Positions 8,421 through 16,827 of a stretch of 42,165 bases of DNA are shown here, one piece after another; position 1 is the first letter of the stretch, and every line of letters starts with the position of its first letter. Made by a program: the position numbers and the translations under genes. The notes below the pieces were generated by a model, which saw only the letters and a program-made list of their open reading frames with translations, ran no database searches and was not told the DNA's origin. The stretch spans positions 1 through 42,165 of the forward strand of contig CAZCGA010000046.1 of the NCBI GenBank assembly GCA_964498075.1. Direction: 5' to 3'. This DNA is from CAZCGA01 sp964498075. GTDB taxonomy: Bacteria; Desulfobacterota; Binatia; HRBIN30.

Positions 8421-10501
8421 AGCGATTGCGCTCATCTTCGCCAGGCAGCCGAACGTTTGCCAGGTGGACTTGGTTGGTGCGCGGGCTGGTCGCGCTCGCC
8501 ATCCTCATGCGCCTCAACAACGGCCTCCGTTTCCCCGCACTGAACGGGTACGACAGCTTCGGACACTTCACCTACGTCTGGTACTTGCTGAAGACGGGCA
8601 GCATTCCAGCCGCGGACCAGGGTTGGTCGTTCTTTCATCCGCCGCTGTACTACGCGCTGGCAGCGGCGCTGTGGATGCCGCTGCGCGGCGCCGACCCGAA
8701 GCAAGTGCTCAAGCTGATCAGCGTCGTCTTCAGCCTGGTCGGCGTCGCCAGTGCCGTGTTCAGCTATCAGGTTGCACGCAAGTATTTCGACCGCGACCGC
8801 CTCGCTCACCTGTTGGCGCCGCTCTACGTGCTGTTTCTGCCGGTCTGCCTGTACACCGCGCCGATGCTCGGGAACGAGGGCCTCAACGCCGTGCTGTGCT
8901 CCGCCGCTTTGTATCGGCTCATCGGCACCCTCGAGGAGCCACACCCGGCCGGCACGCTGTGGCTCGGCGTGCTGATCGGACTGGCGCTGCTGACGAAGTT
9001 CACGGCGGCGGCGATGCTGGGGACCGCCATTCTCAGCCTGCTGGCGTGGACGATCCACACCAGACGCTGGCGTGTCGGGGTGGCGCATCTGGCCCTGCTT
9101 CTGGCGGCGACGATGCTCCTGTGCGGTTGGTTTTACGCCCGCAACCTGGCGCGGTTCGGCAACCCGCTCGCCATGAGTCGCGGATTCTTCGTCGTCGAGC
9201 ACGTCGAGAATGCGTTCCCGAAAGGGGCGCGGGACTGGCCGGCGTACATCTCCTTCGATCCGCAGATCTTCGCCGATGTGACGTACCAGGAGCCGCCGCT
9301 CATCGACTCGGTGTGGTCCGGCGCATTCGCCGGCACCTGGTTCGAAGTTGTCGGTACGTCGGTCTTTGCCAAAGCCGCGGACAACCCTGACGTGCGACGC
9401 GCGGGGCGGTTGTTGCTGGCGTTGGGAACGGTGCCGTCGCTGATCGTCCTCATCGGCATCGGGACGGCGCTGACTCGGCTCGTCCGTTACGGTTGGAGCC
9501 CAGTCATCGTGCCGGTGCTCCTCCTGTTCCTCCTCGTGGTCGCGCAGTTTGTCATTCACACGCATCGCGTGCCGGTCTTCACCGCGGTCAAGGCGTCGTA
9601 CATGCTTCCCGCGATCGTTCCCTTCAGCTTCTGGTTTGCACTCGGCATCGATGCCCTGCGCCGCTGGCGTCGCGCGCGCAACGCTGTGCTGGCGGGATGC
9701 GCGCTGCTGCTGGTGGTCATCGTTCCCGTCTTCACCTACCAACTCGTCTTTGAAGCCGAGCTGACCGCGTTCTACTTCAATGCGCTCGGGATCACCTACG
9801 ACCTTGCCGGGTTCCCCAAGAGCGCCCAGGAGATCTTCAGTGCGGTGGCGCGCGGCTATCACTTGTCCCTGGCGCACGAGAATCTTGCCGCGGTCGCGAT
9901 CGAGGAAGGCCGTCTCGAAGCGGCGGCGCAAGAGTTGGGGGTTGCGGCCGAGCTGGCGCCGGATCAGGCCTTCGGCGTTGGCGAGGATCACGTGCGGCTC
10001 GGCCGCTTGAATGTCGCCGAGTACAGCTCAACCGAGGCCTACGTGTATCAACGTATGGGACGCACGGGCGACGCGATCGCTGCAGCCCGCCGGGCCCTGG
10101 AGTTGGCGCCGGACATTCCCGAGGCGCACTTCAATCTGGCAGCGCTGCTCCTACAAAGCGGGGCGCTCGACGAAGGGTGGCAGGAGAGCCAGCAAGCTTG
10201 TGCGCTCGACCCCGACTTCACGGAAGCCCGCGCCTTGCTTGCCATTGCCGACGCCCAACGCGGCAACTGCCTTGCCGCAGTCAACGGGTTGCGCAGCATC
10301 GCCGCTCTCCGCCGGCCGCAGCGCGCATACCCCTGGCTAACCGGTCGTGGCGACCTGTTGGACGCCGGGCTGGCCCGGCGCAAGATCATTCCGTTGTGCG
10401 CCGACGGGCTGAACCCGTACGCGGCGCTACGCGCGTGCGCCGGGACGCCCGGCGCGACGAGTCTCGTCCTCAAGTGGCTGGACGCGGCGCGCTGCCCGTG
10501 A
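8372..10501 (+). CDS. Multi-membrane GT-C type glycosyltransferase with C-terminal TPR repeats
   Basis: 709 aa. About 9-11 hydrophobic helices cover residues 30-460, with the luminal-loop acidic pattern NGYDSFGHFTYVWYLL after helix 1 and FFHPPLYYALAAALW after it, as in ArnT/PMT-like enzymes that use polyprenyl-phosphate sugars on the periplasmic side. Residues about 480-640 form TPR-like helical pairs (AHENLAAVAIEEGRLEAAAQ; AYVYQRMGRTGDAIAAARRA; AHFNLAALLLQSGALDEGWQ). The start is uncertain: the ATG at 8372 lies within a palindromic repeat but has GGGGAGGGG about 10 bases upstream, so the repeat may supply both start and ribosome site. A TTG at 8426 just after the repeat is the alternative. 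Probably polymerises or decorates the glycan made here. Confidence 0.82.
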   Translation: MLSLSKHWGGVFQQPAKRLRSSSPGSRTFARWTWLVRGLVALAILMRLNNGLRFPALNGYDSFGHFTYVWYLLKTGSIPAADQGWSFFHPPLYYALAAALWMPLRGADPKQVLKLISVVFSLVGVASAVFSYQVARKYFDRDRLAHLLAPLYVLFLPVCLYTAPMLGNEGLNAVLCSAALYRLIGTLEEPHPAGTLWLGVLIGLALLTKFTAAAMLGTAILSLLAWTIHTRRWRVGVAHLALLLAATMLLCGWFYARNLARFGNPLAMSRGFFVVEHVENAFPKGARDWPAYISFDPQIFADVTYQEPPLIDSVWSGAFAGTWFEVVGTSVFAKAADNPDVRRAGRLLLALGTVPSLIVLIGIGTALTRLVRYGWSPVIVPVLLLFLLVVAQFVIHTHRVPVFTAVKASYMLPAIVPFSFWFALGIDALRRWRRARNAVLAGCALLLVVIVPVFTYQLVFEAELTAFYFNALGITYDLAGFPKSAQEIFSAVARGYHLSLAHENLAAVAIEEGRLEAAAQELGVAAELAPDQAFGVGEDHVRLGRLNVAEYSSTEAYVYQRMGRTGDAIAAARRALELAPDIPEAHFNLAALLLQSGALDEGWQESQQACALDPDFTEARALLAIADAQRGNCLAAVNGLRSIAALRRPQRAYPWLTGRGDLLDAGLARRKIIPLCADGLNPYAALRACAGTPGATSLVLKWLDAARCP

Positions 10502-10517
10502 AGGCGTGACCTCTCTC

Positions 10518-10649
10518 CGGCGGTTGAAACCGCGGCAACCCAAAAGCACCCAAGCCCACCTGCGTGGGCTCCCCGCCCCACCCGGAGGAGCGGGGGGAGT
10601 CGCCGCAGGGCGACTTGGGTGCCTTTCGTTGCCGCGAATTTATTCGCCG
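10518..10649. repeat. Inverted-repeat element with 22-bp arms
   Basis: Arms at 10518-10539 and 10628-10649 (ending in GCGGCAAC on the left, beginning GTTGCCGCG on the right) continue inward as AGCACCCAAG against CTTGGGTGC. The interior has CCCACCTGCGTGGG and TCGCCGCAGGGCGA hairpins. It lies between the convergent 3' ends of the two GT-C genes, so it might also end transcription, though no T-tract follows. Bases 10650-10699 hold nothing else. Confidence 0.75.
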
Positions 10650-10699
10650 GGTTAGCTTCAGGTTCATGGGCAGGAACAGTCCCGACCCTGGGAGGCGGA

Positions 10700-12571
10700 T
10701 CACTGCAGCCTCCCTTCCATTTGCTCCGCTTTCCGCGGAATCAGATCGGTGGGTGTCTCCTCGAAGTTGGCGCGGATCCAATCGGGGTCCCACGATACTA
10801 TGTTGAGCCAGACACCGTCACCGAGGCGAATGGAGTAGGTCTTGTTGACACGCCCGGGCGGTGCGAACAGGAGCACCGTCGCACCTTGCGGGATGGGCGC
10901 GCGGGTAGCCGAGCGCACCTGCACGCTGGCGTGCCGGGCTTCGATGTATGCGGCCGGTGCGAGGCGCTCGTGCGCGATGAACCGCCAGCCGTTCGGCACC
11001 GGACTGCGCGCCGCCACCGCGTCGGTCAAACCCAGCAGATCGACGACGGGTAGGTCGACGTAGTAGCCGAGTATGCCGACGTTGGCGCTGGCGATGGTCA
11101 TCGGCGGGAGGATGCTGCGCTCGGCGACGCCGCGCGCCAGCTCGATGTTCGCGGTGAAGGCCCGCCAGACGAGCGTGTGCTCTTCCTGCCGCGTGCCGAT
11201 GAAGTGCGTGTTCAGCTCCGTGGTGAGGCGCCGGTGCAGATGCATGACCTGCGGCATGGCGGGCAACCAGCGCGCGATCGGCGTGTTGTCCACCGTGACC
11301 TTGAATTGGGCGAAGGCTTCGTACAGCTCCCGTTGGATGTCGCTCACCTGCAGATGCGTGTTCAGGGCCGTGGACATCGGGATGACCAGCGAGTAGACGA
11401 GACTCACCGTACCGACGGCGACGGCTGCCAGCGGACGGCGCGCGTACAGCGCCACCAGACTTTCGGCCGCCATCCACGCGATCAGCGGCGCGTAGAAGTC
11501 GAAGATGCGGAACTCGAAGTGGTCACCCCCGATGCGGTAGCAGTAGTAGGCGGCGTGTACCCCCATGCACGCCGTGAACAACACGCCGAGGCGCCGGCTC
11601 AGCAGCGACGGCACGCGCCGCCACATCAGGGCGACGAGCGGGATGACCAGATAGTAGCCGTACTCCAAGATGAAGGCGGCGAGGTAGCGCGCCCCCATCT
11701 GCGGCCACGGAACGCCGGTCTTCGCGTAGTACGTGTTCGGCAGCCAGACGCCATAATACGATAACCGCCACAGATACTGTCCGCCCACGAGCAGCGCGAA
11801 CGGCCCGGTCATGGCCAGGATCTCAGAGAGCGTGCGCCGGCGCGTCCACAGGCAGAACGCCACGATCAGCGGAAAGAAGGCCTGCGCATCCGGCCGGCTC
11901 AATGCGGCGAGGGCGAGCGCCAGGGACATCCCCGCCAGCTCGGCGACACGCCGCGGCCGCGACTCCGCCAGCTCGGCGCGTGTCAGCGCGTAGAAGGTCA
12001 GCAGGACATAGAAGGTGAAGGAGCGGGTTTCGAGACCGCTCGTAGCCCACACCGCCCACGACCGATTCACGCTGAGTATGAGCAGGGTGATGACGATGAC
12101 CGCCCGGCGCTCGCGTCCCGCGCTCTGTCGGTGAATGAACAGCACCCACAGCACGGCGGCGCCGGCGGTGTAGCCGATGCTGAGGACGTGCGGGAAGATC
12201 TCGCCCGACACACCCAGCACGTAGCCGATCGCCAGCTGCAGCACCCAGAGCAGCGAGGTGTAGCCCTCGACGGGCTCGCCGGGATTGAACACCAGCCCGT
12301 TGCCACGTGCGAAGTTGCGGGCGTAACGGAACATGATGTAGGCGTCGTCGCAGAGGAACGCGTAGAACCAGACGTGCAGCGCCATGACGGCGGCGATGGA
12401 TGCGAGGCCGAGGACGACCCAGGTTCTTCTCCTTGCTGAGAAGGCAGAGGGGAGGGGGATGAACTCTGGCCGGCTCACCGTACTTGGATCTCTCCGTGCC
12501 CGAGGTTGCTGTGCGCGGCGCGATTTCGCAAGCGGCGCAGGGTTGATTTCGCGGCGTGCTTCTTCGATCAT
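10700..12571 (-). CDS. AftB-like membrane glycosyltransferase (GT-C)
   Basis: 623 aa, about 9-10 membrane helices then a soluble C-terminal domain of about 200 residues. Landmarks shared with AftB / GT89-type arabinofuranosyltransferases: LCDDAYIMFRYARNFARGNG (the DD of loop 1), FNPGEPVEGYTSLLWV, SGLETRSFTFYVLL, LSRPDAQ and YYGVWLPNTYYAKTG. It would move a sugar from a polyprenyl-phosphate donor on the periplasmic face. The ATG at 12571 leaves only 5 bases to the divergent mannose-1-phosphate guanylyltransferase start, and residues 33-50 are encoded by DNA resembling the local CCTTGCTGAGAAGG repeats. A GTG at 12478 is a plausible alternative start. Confidence 0.82.
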   Translation of the reverse strand: MIEEARREINPAPLAKSRRAQQPRARRDPSTVSRPEFIPLPSAFSARRRTWVVLGLASIAAVMALHVWFYAFLCDDAYIMFRYARNFARGNGLVFNPGEPVEGYTSLLWVLQLAIGYVLGVSGEIFPHVLSIGYTAGAAVLWVLFIHRQSAGRERRAVIVITLLILSVNRSWAVWATSGLETRSFTFYVLLTFYALTRAELAESRPRRVAELAGMSLALALAALSRPDAQAFFPLIVAFCLWTRRRTLSEILAMTGPFALLVGGQYLWRLSYYGVWLPNTYYAKTGVPWPQMGARYLAAFILEYGYYLVIPLVALMWRRVPSLLSRRLGVLFTACMGVHAAYYCYRIGGDHFEFRIFDFYAPLIAWMAAESLVALYARRPLAAVAVGTVSLVYSLVIPMSTALNTHLQVSDIQRELYEAFAQFKVTVDNTPIARWLPAMPQVMHLHRRLTTELNTHFIGTRQEEHTLVWRAFTANIELARGVAERSILPPMTIASANVGILGYYVDLPVVDLLGLTDAVAARSPVPNGWRFIAHERLAPAAYIEARHASVQVRSATRAPIPQGATVLLFAPPGRVNKTYSIRLGDGVWLNIVSWDPDWIRANFEETPTDLIPRKAEQMEGRLQ

Positions 12572-12576
12572 GCGGC

Positions 12577-13743
12577 ATGTCCGCCCCGGCTCGCGTTCGT
12601 CGCGCGGCTCGCCGCACCGATCTGCCGCGCTACGCGGTGATCATGGCCGGCGGCCATGGCCGGCGCTTCTGGCCGCGCAGTCGCCGCCGCGTTCCCAAAC
12701 ACCTCCTGCCGATCAGCGGCCGGCGCACGCTGCTGCAGGAAACGGTCGAGCGGCTGCGGCCGTTGTTTGGATGGCGGCGCATCCTGCTGGTCACCACGGC
12801 GGAGCACGCCACCGAGGTGCGACGCCAGTTGCCGCGGGTTCCTGCGGAGCACATTCTGGTCGAGCCGGTCGCCCGCAACACGGCGGCGTGCACGGCGCTG
12901 GCGACGGAGTGGGTGCTCGCCCGCGAGCCGGATGCGGTGGTTCTGGTGGCGCCGGCCGATCACGTGATCAAAGATACCGCGGGGCTACGCCGCAGCATCA
13001 GCGCGGCCTGCGACCTGGCGGCCCGGCACGAGTGCCTGGTGACCTTCGGGATCCCGCCGACCCGCGCCGAGACCGGTTACGGGTACATCGAGATCGGCAG
13101 CGCCATTGATCGTCACCACGCCGACGCGTCCTGGGTGCGGCGATTCCACGAGAAGCCGCCGGCTGCCACCGCCCGCCGCTACGTCAACAGCGGCCGCCAT
13201 CTCTGGAACTCAGGCATGTTCGTCTGGAGGGCGAGCGTCTTCCATCGCGCACTCGCCCGCTGCATGCCGCTGCTGCAGGAGACACTCGCCGGGCTGTGGG
13301 CGCCGGTGCCCGGCGTGGGGGCACGTGCGGGTCGCACACGGCGGGGCATCGAGCAGCGTTTGCGGCGCGCGTACCGTCGGGTACCGGCACTGTCGGTAGA
13401 CGTTGCCGTCGTGCAGCCGCTCGCCGGCATGAATGCGGGCGCGCCGCGTGTGGCGGTGGTGCGGGCTGGATTCGATTGGAACGACGTCGGCAGTTGGGTG
13501 GCGATGCCGGAGCTGTGGGGCTGTGACGAGACCGGAAACGCCGCGATCGGACGGCTGCTGCCGATCGATGCGAGCGATTCCATCGTCTACTCTCCGGAAC
13601 GCCTCGTGGCCCTGGTCGGCGTCCACGACCTGATCGTCGTGGACAGCCCCGACGCGCTGCTGATCTGTGCGCGCGACCGCGCCCAGGATGTGCAGCGGGT
13701 CACCCAGGAGCTGAAGGAACGTGGCTGGTCGCGTTATCTGTAG
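12577..13743 (+). CDS. manC: Mannose-1-phosphate guanylyltransferase
   Basis: 388 aa. It makes GDP-mannose from mannose-1-phosphate and GTP. Family motifs are all present: VIMAGGHGRRFWPRSRRRVP with PKHLLPI, EPVARNTAACTALA, APADHVI, ETGYGYIEIG, FHEKP, LWNSGMFVWRAS and FDWNDVGSW. It is the single-domain form, lacking the C-terminal cupin isomerase domain of bifunctional enzymes, so mannose-6-phosphate isomerase must be elsewhere. The ATG at 12577 is chosen over a TTG-type start at 12556, which would fall within the divergent gene. It supplies donor for the glycan genes to its left. Confidence 0.93.
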   Translation: MSAPARVRRAARRTDLPRYAVIMAGGHGRRFWPRSRRRVPKHLLPISGRRTLLQETVERLRPLFGWRRILLVTTAEHATEVRRQLPRVPAEHILVEPVARNTAACTALATEWVLAREPDAVVLVAPADHVIKDTAGLRRSISAACDLAARHECLVTFGIPPTRAETGYGYIEIGSAIDRHHADASWVRRFHEKPPAATARRYVNSGRHLWNSGMFVWRASVFHRALARCMPLLQETLAGLWAPVPGVGARAGRTRRGIEQRLRRAYRRVPALSVDVAVVQPLAGMNAGAPRVAVVRAGFDWNDVGSWVAMPELWGCDETGNAAIGRLLPIDASDSIVYSPERLVALVGVHDLIVVDSPDALLICARDRAQDVQRVTQELKERGWSRYL

Positions 13744-13770
13744 CCCTGCCCCGGTTCGCAAAGAAAGACG

Positions 13771-14310
13771 ATGCAACCGCCGATAGACGCCGACGACCGC
13801 CGATGGTCTGACATCAGTTTTTCTGTCTTCAGATCGGCGTCTATCGGCGGGCATCGGCGGTGCCGATTTTCTTCGAGTCGCTGCTCGCTGCTCGCACTGA
13901 TTGCCACCGCACTCATCGTTTCGGCGTGCCGCTCGCAACCGCCGCCGCCGGCGCATCCGTTGCGCTGGGCGACCGCGTGGATTGCCGCCGTCAACAGCCG
14001 GAGGCTGGAGTACTTTCATCCGATGCTCGGCACGCCGGGAACGTACGAAGACCCGCTCACCGGTGGACCGCGTGCCGGTCCGGCGCTCGCCTACCATTTG
14101 GTCTCAATCTGGGAGCGGTTTCCCGAGGCCCACTATGACATCGTTCGGGTGACGGGCGATGCGCAGTCGGTGACGGTCGAGTGGACGGCCACCGGCTTGG
14201 GCAACGCAACCAAGGCCGAGCCGTTACCGGGCGTGTTCATCATCGACGTGCAGGCCGACCGGATCGCCATGGTGCGGGGCTACTTCGACCCCAGTGGGCT
14301 GCGCCGGTGA
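13771..14310 (+). CDS. SnoaL/NTF2-like lipoprotein
   Basis: 179 aa. After a hydrophobic stretch LLALIATALIV comes the lipobox-like VSAC, giving Cys53, then a Pro-rich spacer and a roughly 115-residue domain. Its pattern, WATAWIAAVNSRRLEYFHPM with YEDPLTG and VFIIDVQADRIAMVRGYFDP, fits the NTF2/SnoaL cone fold; no catalytic residues can be assigned. The only in-frame start is the ATG at 13771, inside a palindromic repeat, which makes an unusually long 50-residue leader. The true N-terminus may be shorter with a non-standard start. Convergent with the lipoprotein gene that ends at 14339. Confidence 0.65.
   Translation: MQPPIDADDRRWSDISFSVFRSASIGGHRRCRFSSSRCSLLALIATALIVSACRSQPPPPAHPLRWATAWIAAVNSRRLEYFHPMLGTPGTYEDPLTGGPRAGPALAYHLVSIWERFPEAHYDIVRVTGDAQSVTVEWTATGLGNATKAEPLPGVFIIDVQADRIAMVRGYFDPSGLRR
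13777..13850. repeat. Hairpin with perfect 17-bp arms
   Basis: CCGCCGATAGACGCCGA (13777-13793) is exactly inverted at 13834-13850, with GACCGCCGATGG and CATCGGCGGTGC as a secondary pair just inside and outside. A REP-type palindrome overlapping the first codons of the lipoprotein gene. Confidence 0.8.
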
Positions 14311-14338
14311 GCTGCGAGGCGTGGTGAGCAGCATTGTC

Positions 14339-14965
14339 CTAGCCGCCGACCTTGTCCACCGCGAGCGTGATGAGACCGAGGACATCGGCGATGTTGTCGG
14401 GCTGCAACCCCCAAGCATTGACGCTGTCGATGCGGCTGACCGGCAGCGGAAAGGCGGCGCGCTGCAACACCACCCGGTAGCCGTCGCGCACCGCCGATAC
14501 GGATGAGCGGTTCGGGACGGGTTCGCCTTCCAACCCCATCGCGGCGGCGGCCTGGCTGGCGACCGCGGGCTGCGACGGATCGCCGCTGACCACGGCAGAC
14601 AGCGCCGGTGTCGACTCGTGGTCGAGATAGATCGCGATCACGAAGCGGTCGCTGCTGCCGGCCCAGGCGGTGTACAAGACGAAGTTCTGGACACCGCGAG
14701 CCAGGGTGACGGCGACCTCGCCGGTCGAGGGTCGATTGAGAAACATGGGGGTTTGTGCCGGGTCCGATCCCGGACGGACACCGATGAGGGGAATCGGCGG
14801 ACGTGCCTGCGTGTAGCTCATGGCATCGCCCTGCGGCGTGCCCTGTGCGTCGGATGGGAAGACCGTGATCCCGGTCACGGCTGGCGGCAACGACTGGCAC
14901 GCCGCAACGCCCATCAGGTGGACCCAGCCGGCAACGAGAAGGGTCAATTGCGCGCGCCAATGCAC
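14339..14965 (-). CDS. Predicted lipoprotein of unknown function
   Basis: 208 aa from a GTG at 14963-14965. This start gives a textbook lipoprotein signal: HWRAQ, a hydrophobic core, then GVAAC with the lipidated Cys at residue 23. An ATG at 15019 would only lengthen the leader. The mature part has no recognised domain; it contains VLYTAWAGSSDRFVIAIYLD and a C-terminal SRIDSVNAWGLQPDNIADVL. Probably exported and anchored in the membrane. Confidence 0.7.
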   Translation of the reverse strand: MHWRAQLTLLVAGWVHLMGVAACQSLPPAVTGITVFPSDAQGTPQGDAMSYTQARPPIPLIGVRPGSDPAQTPMFLNRPSTGEVAVTLARGVQNFVLYTAWAGSSDRFVIAIYLDHESTPALSAVVSGDPSQPAVASQAAAAMGLEGEPVPNRSSVSAVRDGYRVVLQRAAFPLPVSRIDSVNAWGLQPDNIADVLGLITLAVDKVGG

Positions 14966-15012
14966 CCGGTGTTCATACCGTGCACGCCGCAGCCCTTCAA
15001 CGACGGCCGCAA

Positions 15013-15140
15013 CTACCAATGAACCGTTCGTCGAGGGTTCCCCTCCTTTCCAAGGAGGGGTCAGGGGAGGTTTTGCAACGGCGCGTCAGCAACCTCCCCC
15101 TGGCCCCCTCCTTGGTAAGGAGGGGGTTCATTGGCCCAAC
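15013..15140. repeat. Palindromic intergenic element, family A (copy 2)
   Basis: Perfect 10-base ends CCAATGAACC (15016-15025) and GGTTCATTGG (15125-15134). Inside are hairpins CCCCTCCTTTCCAAGGAGGGG and CCCCCTCCTTGGTAAGGAGG, joined by the pair CAGGGGAGGTT / AACCTCCCCCTG. Same layout and edge sequence as 5156-5284. The first bases overlap the extended 5' reading of the neighbouring lipoprotein gene but not its preferred start. Confidence 0.85.
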
Positions 15141-15206
15141 AGACCAGCGCCACAGCGCTGGTCGAGATCTCAGGACGAGCGCTGGCATCTGGTCTGCCGA
15201 TGCGGA

Positions 15207-15320
15207 CTATCCGGAGCGGGCGGCCAAGATATAGATGGAAATCCCGGCGGCCAGAACATAGCCGAGACGCAGCGCCCACATGGTCAGCCGTTCACGCATG
15301 ATCGGCTCGATACTCATCAT
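15207..15320 (-). CDS. Possible small membrane protein
   Basis: 37 aa from tandem ATG codons at 15318-15320 and 15315-15317. The peptide has a short basic/acidic head (SIEPIMRERLTM) and one hydrophobic helix, WALRLGYVLAAGISIYILAA, ending RSG: a single-pass small membrane protein pattern. No clear Shine-Dalgarno and no known family. It lies on the same strand as, and downstream of, the sulfatase pair, in a 330-base stretch (15141-15467) that otherwise holds nothing I can name. Confidence 0.4.
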   Translation of the reverse strand: MMSIEPIMRERLTMWALRLGYVLAAGISIYILAARSG

Positions 15321-15467
15321 AACCAAGGCGGGTCAGCAAGCTTCGTGCGTGGTGCGCCGGCTTCAATCTATCGCACGGTCACTGACGAACCCCGTTACGG
15401 GCTTGCAGCAGACAACAAGGAGCGGTGACAGTGTGACGGTCGCCCACCGCCCGGCCGCATCGAGTGG

Positions 15468-16820
15468 TCAGAGATCGTAACCGAGCGCCCGCAAGCGTTC
15501 TCGCGACGCGGCGTCCGGCGTGCGCACCGGCGCCTGATTCCGCGGCACGATTGAACGCTGCAGCTCCTGCTTCATTTGCTCGAGCAACTCGGGGTGGACT
15601 GAGGCCTGATCGTGTTCCTCACGCGGATCGCTGTCGAGCTGGAAGAGGAGCTCCTGGCGGTCCGCCGTGACGATCAGCTTGTTGCGGCCCTCCAGGAGCG
15701 CATACTGATGCAGCACGCCGCCGACAAATCCCGGCACCAGCTCGGCGAGGAGCCCCGGCGCGGCCTCTGCCGCGGTTGCCGAGCCCAGCAGTGAGCGCCC
15801 CGGAAATGGGACATGCTGCGACCCCGCGAGGTCGAGCAACGTGCGGCCGATATCGGTGATGGGCACCGGCGCGTCGATCCGCCGTCCGCCCGGATCGTGA
15901 GGTGACAGGATCAACAGAGGGATGTGGAGGACCTCTTCATACAGCGTACGGGCGTGCAGGAACCCGCCGTGATCGGCGAGCTCTTCGCCGTGATCGGCGA
16001 GCACGCAGATGATCGTATTCGGCAGCCACCCCTTGTCTTCAAGCCCGCGCAGCAAGAGCTGCTGCTGCGCATCGAAATGCGCGATCGCCGCATCGTAGAT
16101 ATCGGTCGCCTGTCGCAGCTCGTCGGGCGGCAGACTCGCGGCACGTTGATGCACCTTGGCATTGATCGCACCGATTCCGGCGGCGACGTTTGCATCTGCG
16201 GTGCGCCAGAAGCGCGTCGCCGTCTCGATCGGCGGCTCGTACGGCCAATGCGAGTCCATGTAATGGATGTACAGCAGCCAGGGCCGCGTCCCGCCGCTCT
16301 GCCCCGCCGGTTGGAGCCAGGCCAGCGCTGCCGCGGTCACCCGTTCCGCCGGTTCCTTGGGTCGCTTGCTGAGCCCTTGCAGCCACCCGGACACCGGAAC
16401 GTAGTCGTCGAACCCTTGCGCAAACCCGAGATCCGGAGACAGCACCGGGTTGGCGATCACGGCGCCGGTGCGGTAGCCGGCGTCACGGAATCCCTGCGCC
16501 AGCGTCCGCGTGCCAGGCGCGATGAAGGTCGCCGCGCCGGGCTGCAAGACGCGCGGATGCTCTCCGGTGAACAATGACGCGACCGCTGGATTGGTCCAGG
16601 ACGTCGTCGAGTGCGCCTGCGTGAACAGCGTGCCGCGCCTCGCCAGCGCGTCGAAGCCGGGCGATGTCTCGCGTCCATACCCGTAGGCGCCGAGGTGGTC
16701 GGCGCGCAGCGCATCGGCGAGAATGATCAGCACGTTCGGCGGCGTGGCCGAGCGCCGGCAGCCGGCGAGGCCACACAGGAGCACCAGCGCGGTCGCTAGA
16801 CTGGCGAGGGCACGCCCCAT
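15468..16820 (-). CDS. Sulfatase-fold lipoprotein without formylglycine motif (1)
   Basis: 450 aa. Lipoprotein signal with LAGC at Cys21, then the alkaline-phosphatase-superfamily start NVLIILADALRADHLGAYGY (metal-binding Asp). Where true sulfatases have C/S-x-P-x-R before the helix ending LLTG, this protein reads T76-N-P-A-V, so the Cys turned into formylglycine is replaced by Thr and the Arg by Val. The second metal site VLADHGEELADHGG is intact. The chemistry may be phospho- or phosphoethanolamine-type, or the protein may be non-catalytic. ATG 7 bases after the stop of its paralogue; same operon. Confidence 0.85.
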   Translation of the reverse strand: MGRALASLATALVLLCGLAGCRRSATPPNVLIILADALRADHLGAYGYGRETSPGFDALARRGTLFTQAHSTTSWTNPAVASLFTGEHPRVLQPGAATFIAPGTRTLAQGFRDAGYRTGAVIANPVLSPDLGFAQGFDDYVPVSGWLQGLSKRPKEPAERVTAAALAWLQPAGQSGGTRPWLLYIHYMDSHWPYEPPIETATRFWRTADANVAAGIGAINAKVHQRAASLPPDELRQATDIYDAAIAHFDAQQQLLLRGLEDKGWLPNTIICVLADHGEELADHGGFLHARTLYEEVLHIPLLILSPHDPGGRRIDAPVPITDIGRTLLDLAGSQHVPFPGRSLLGSATAAEAAPGLLAELVPGFVGGVLHQYALLEGRNKLIVTADRQELLFQLDSDPREEHDQASVHPELLEQMKQELQRSIVPRNQAPVRTPDAASRERLRALGYDL

Positions 16821-16827
16821 GCTCGCG

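Noticed and set aside
8432..9991. 519-residue minus-strand open frame opposite the TPR glycosyltransferase
   Set aside because: Composition is Arg/Glu/Gln/His-rich with no domain; it is the antisense shadow of a clearly recognisable gene in GC-rich DNA.
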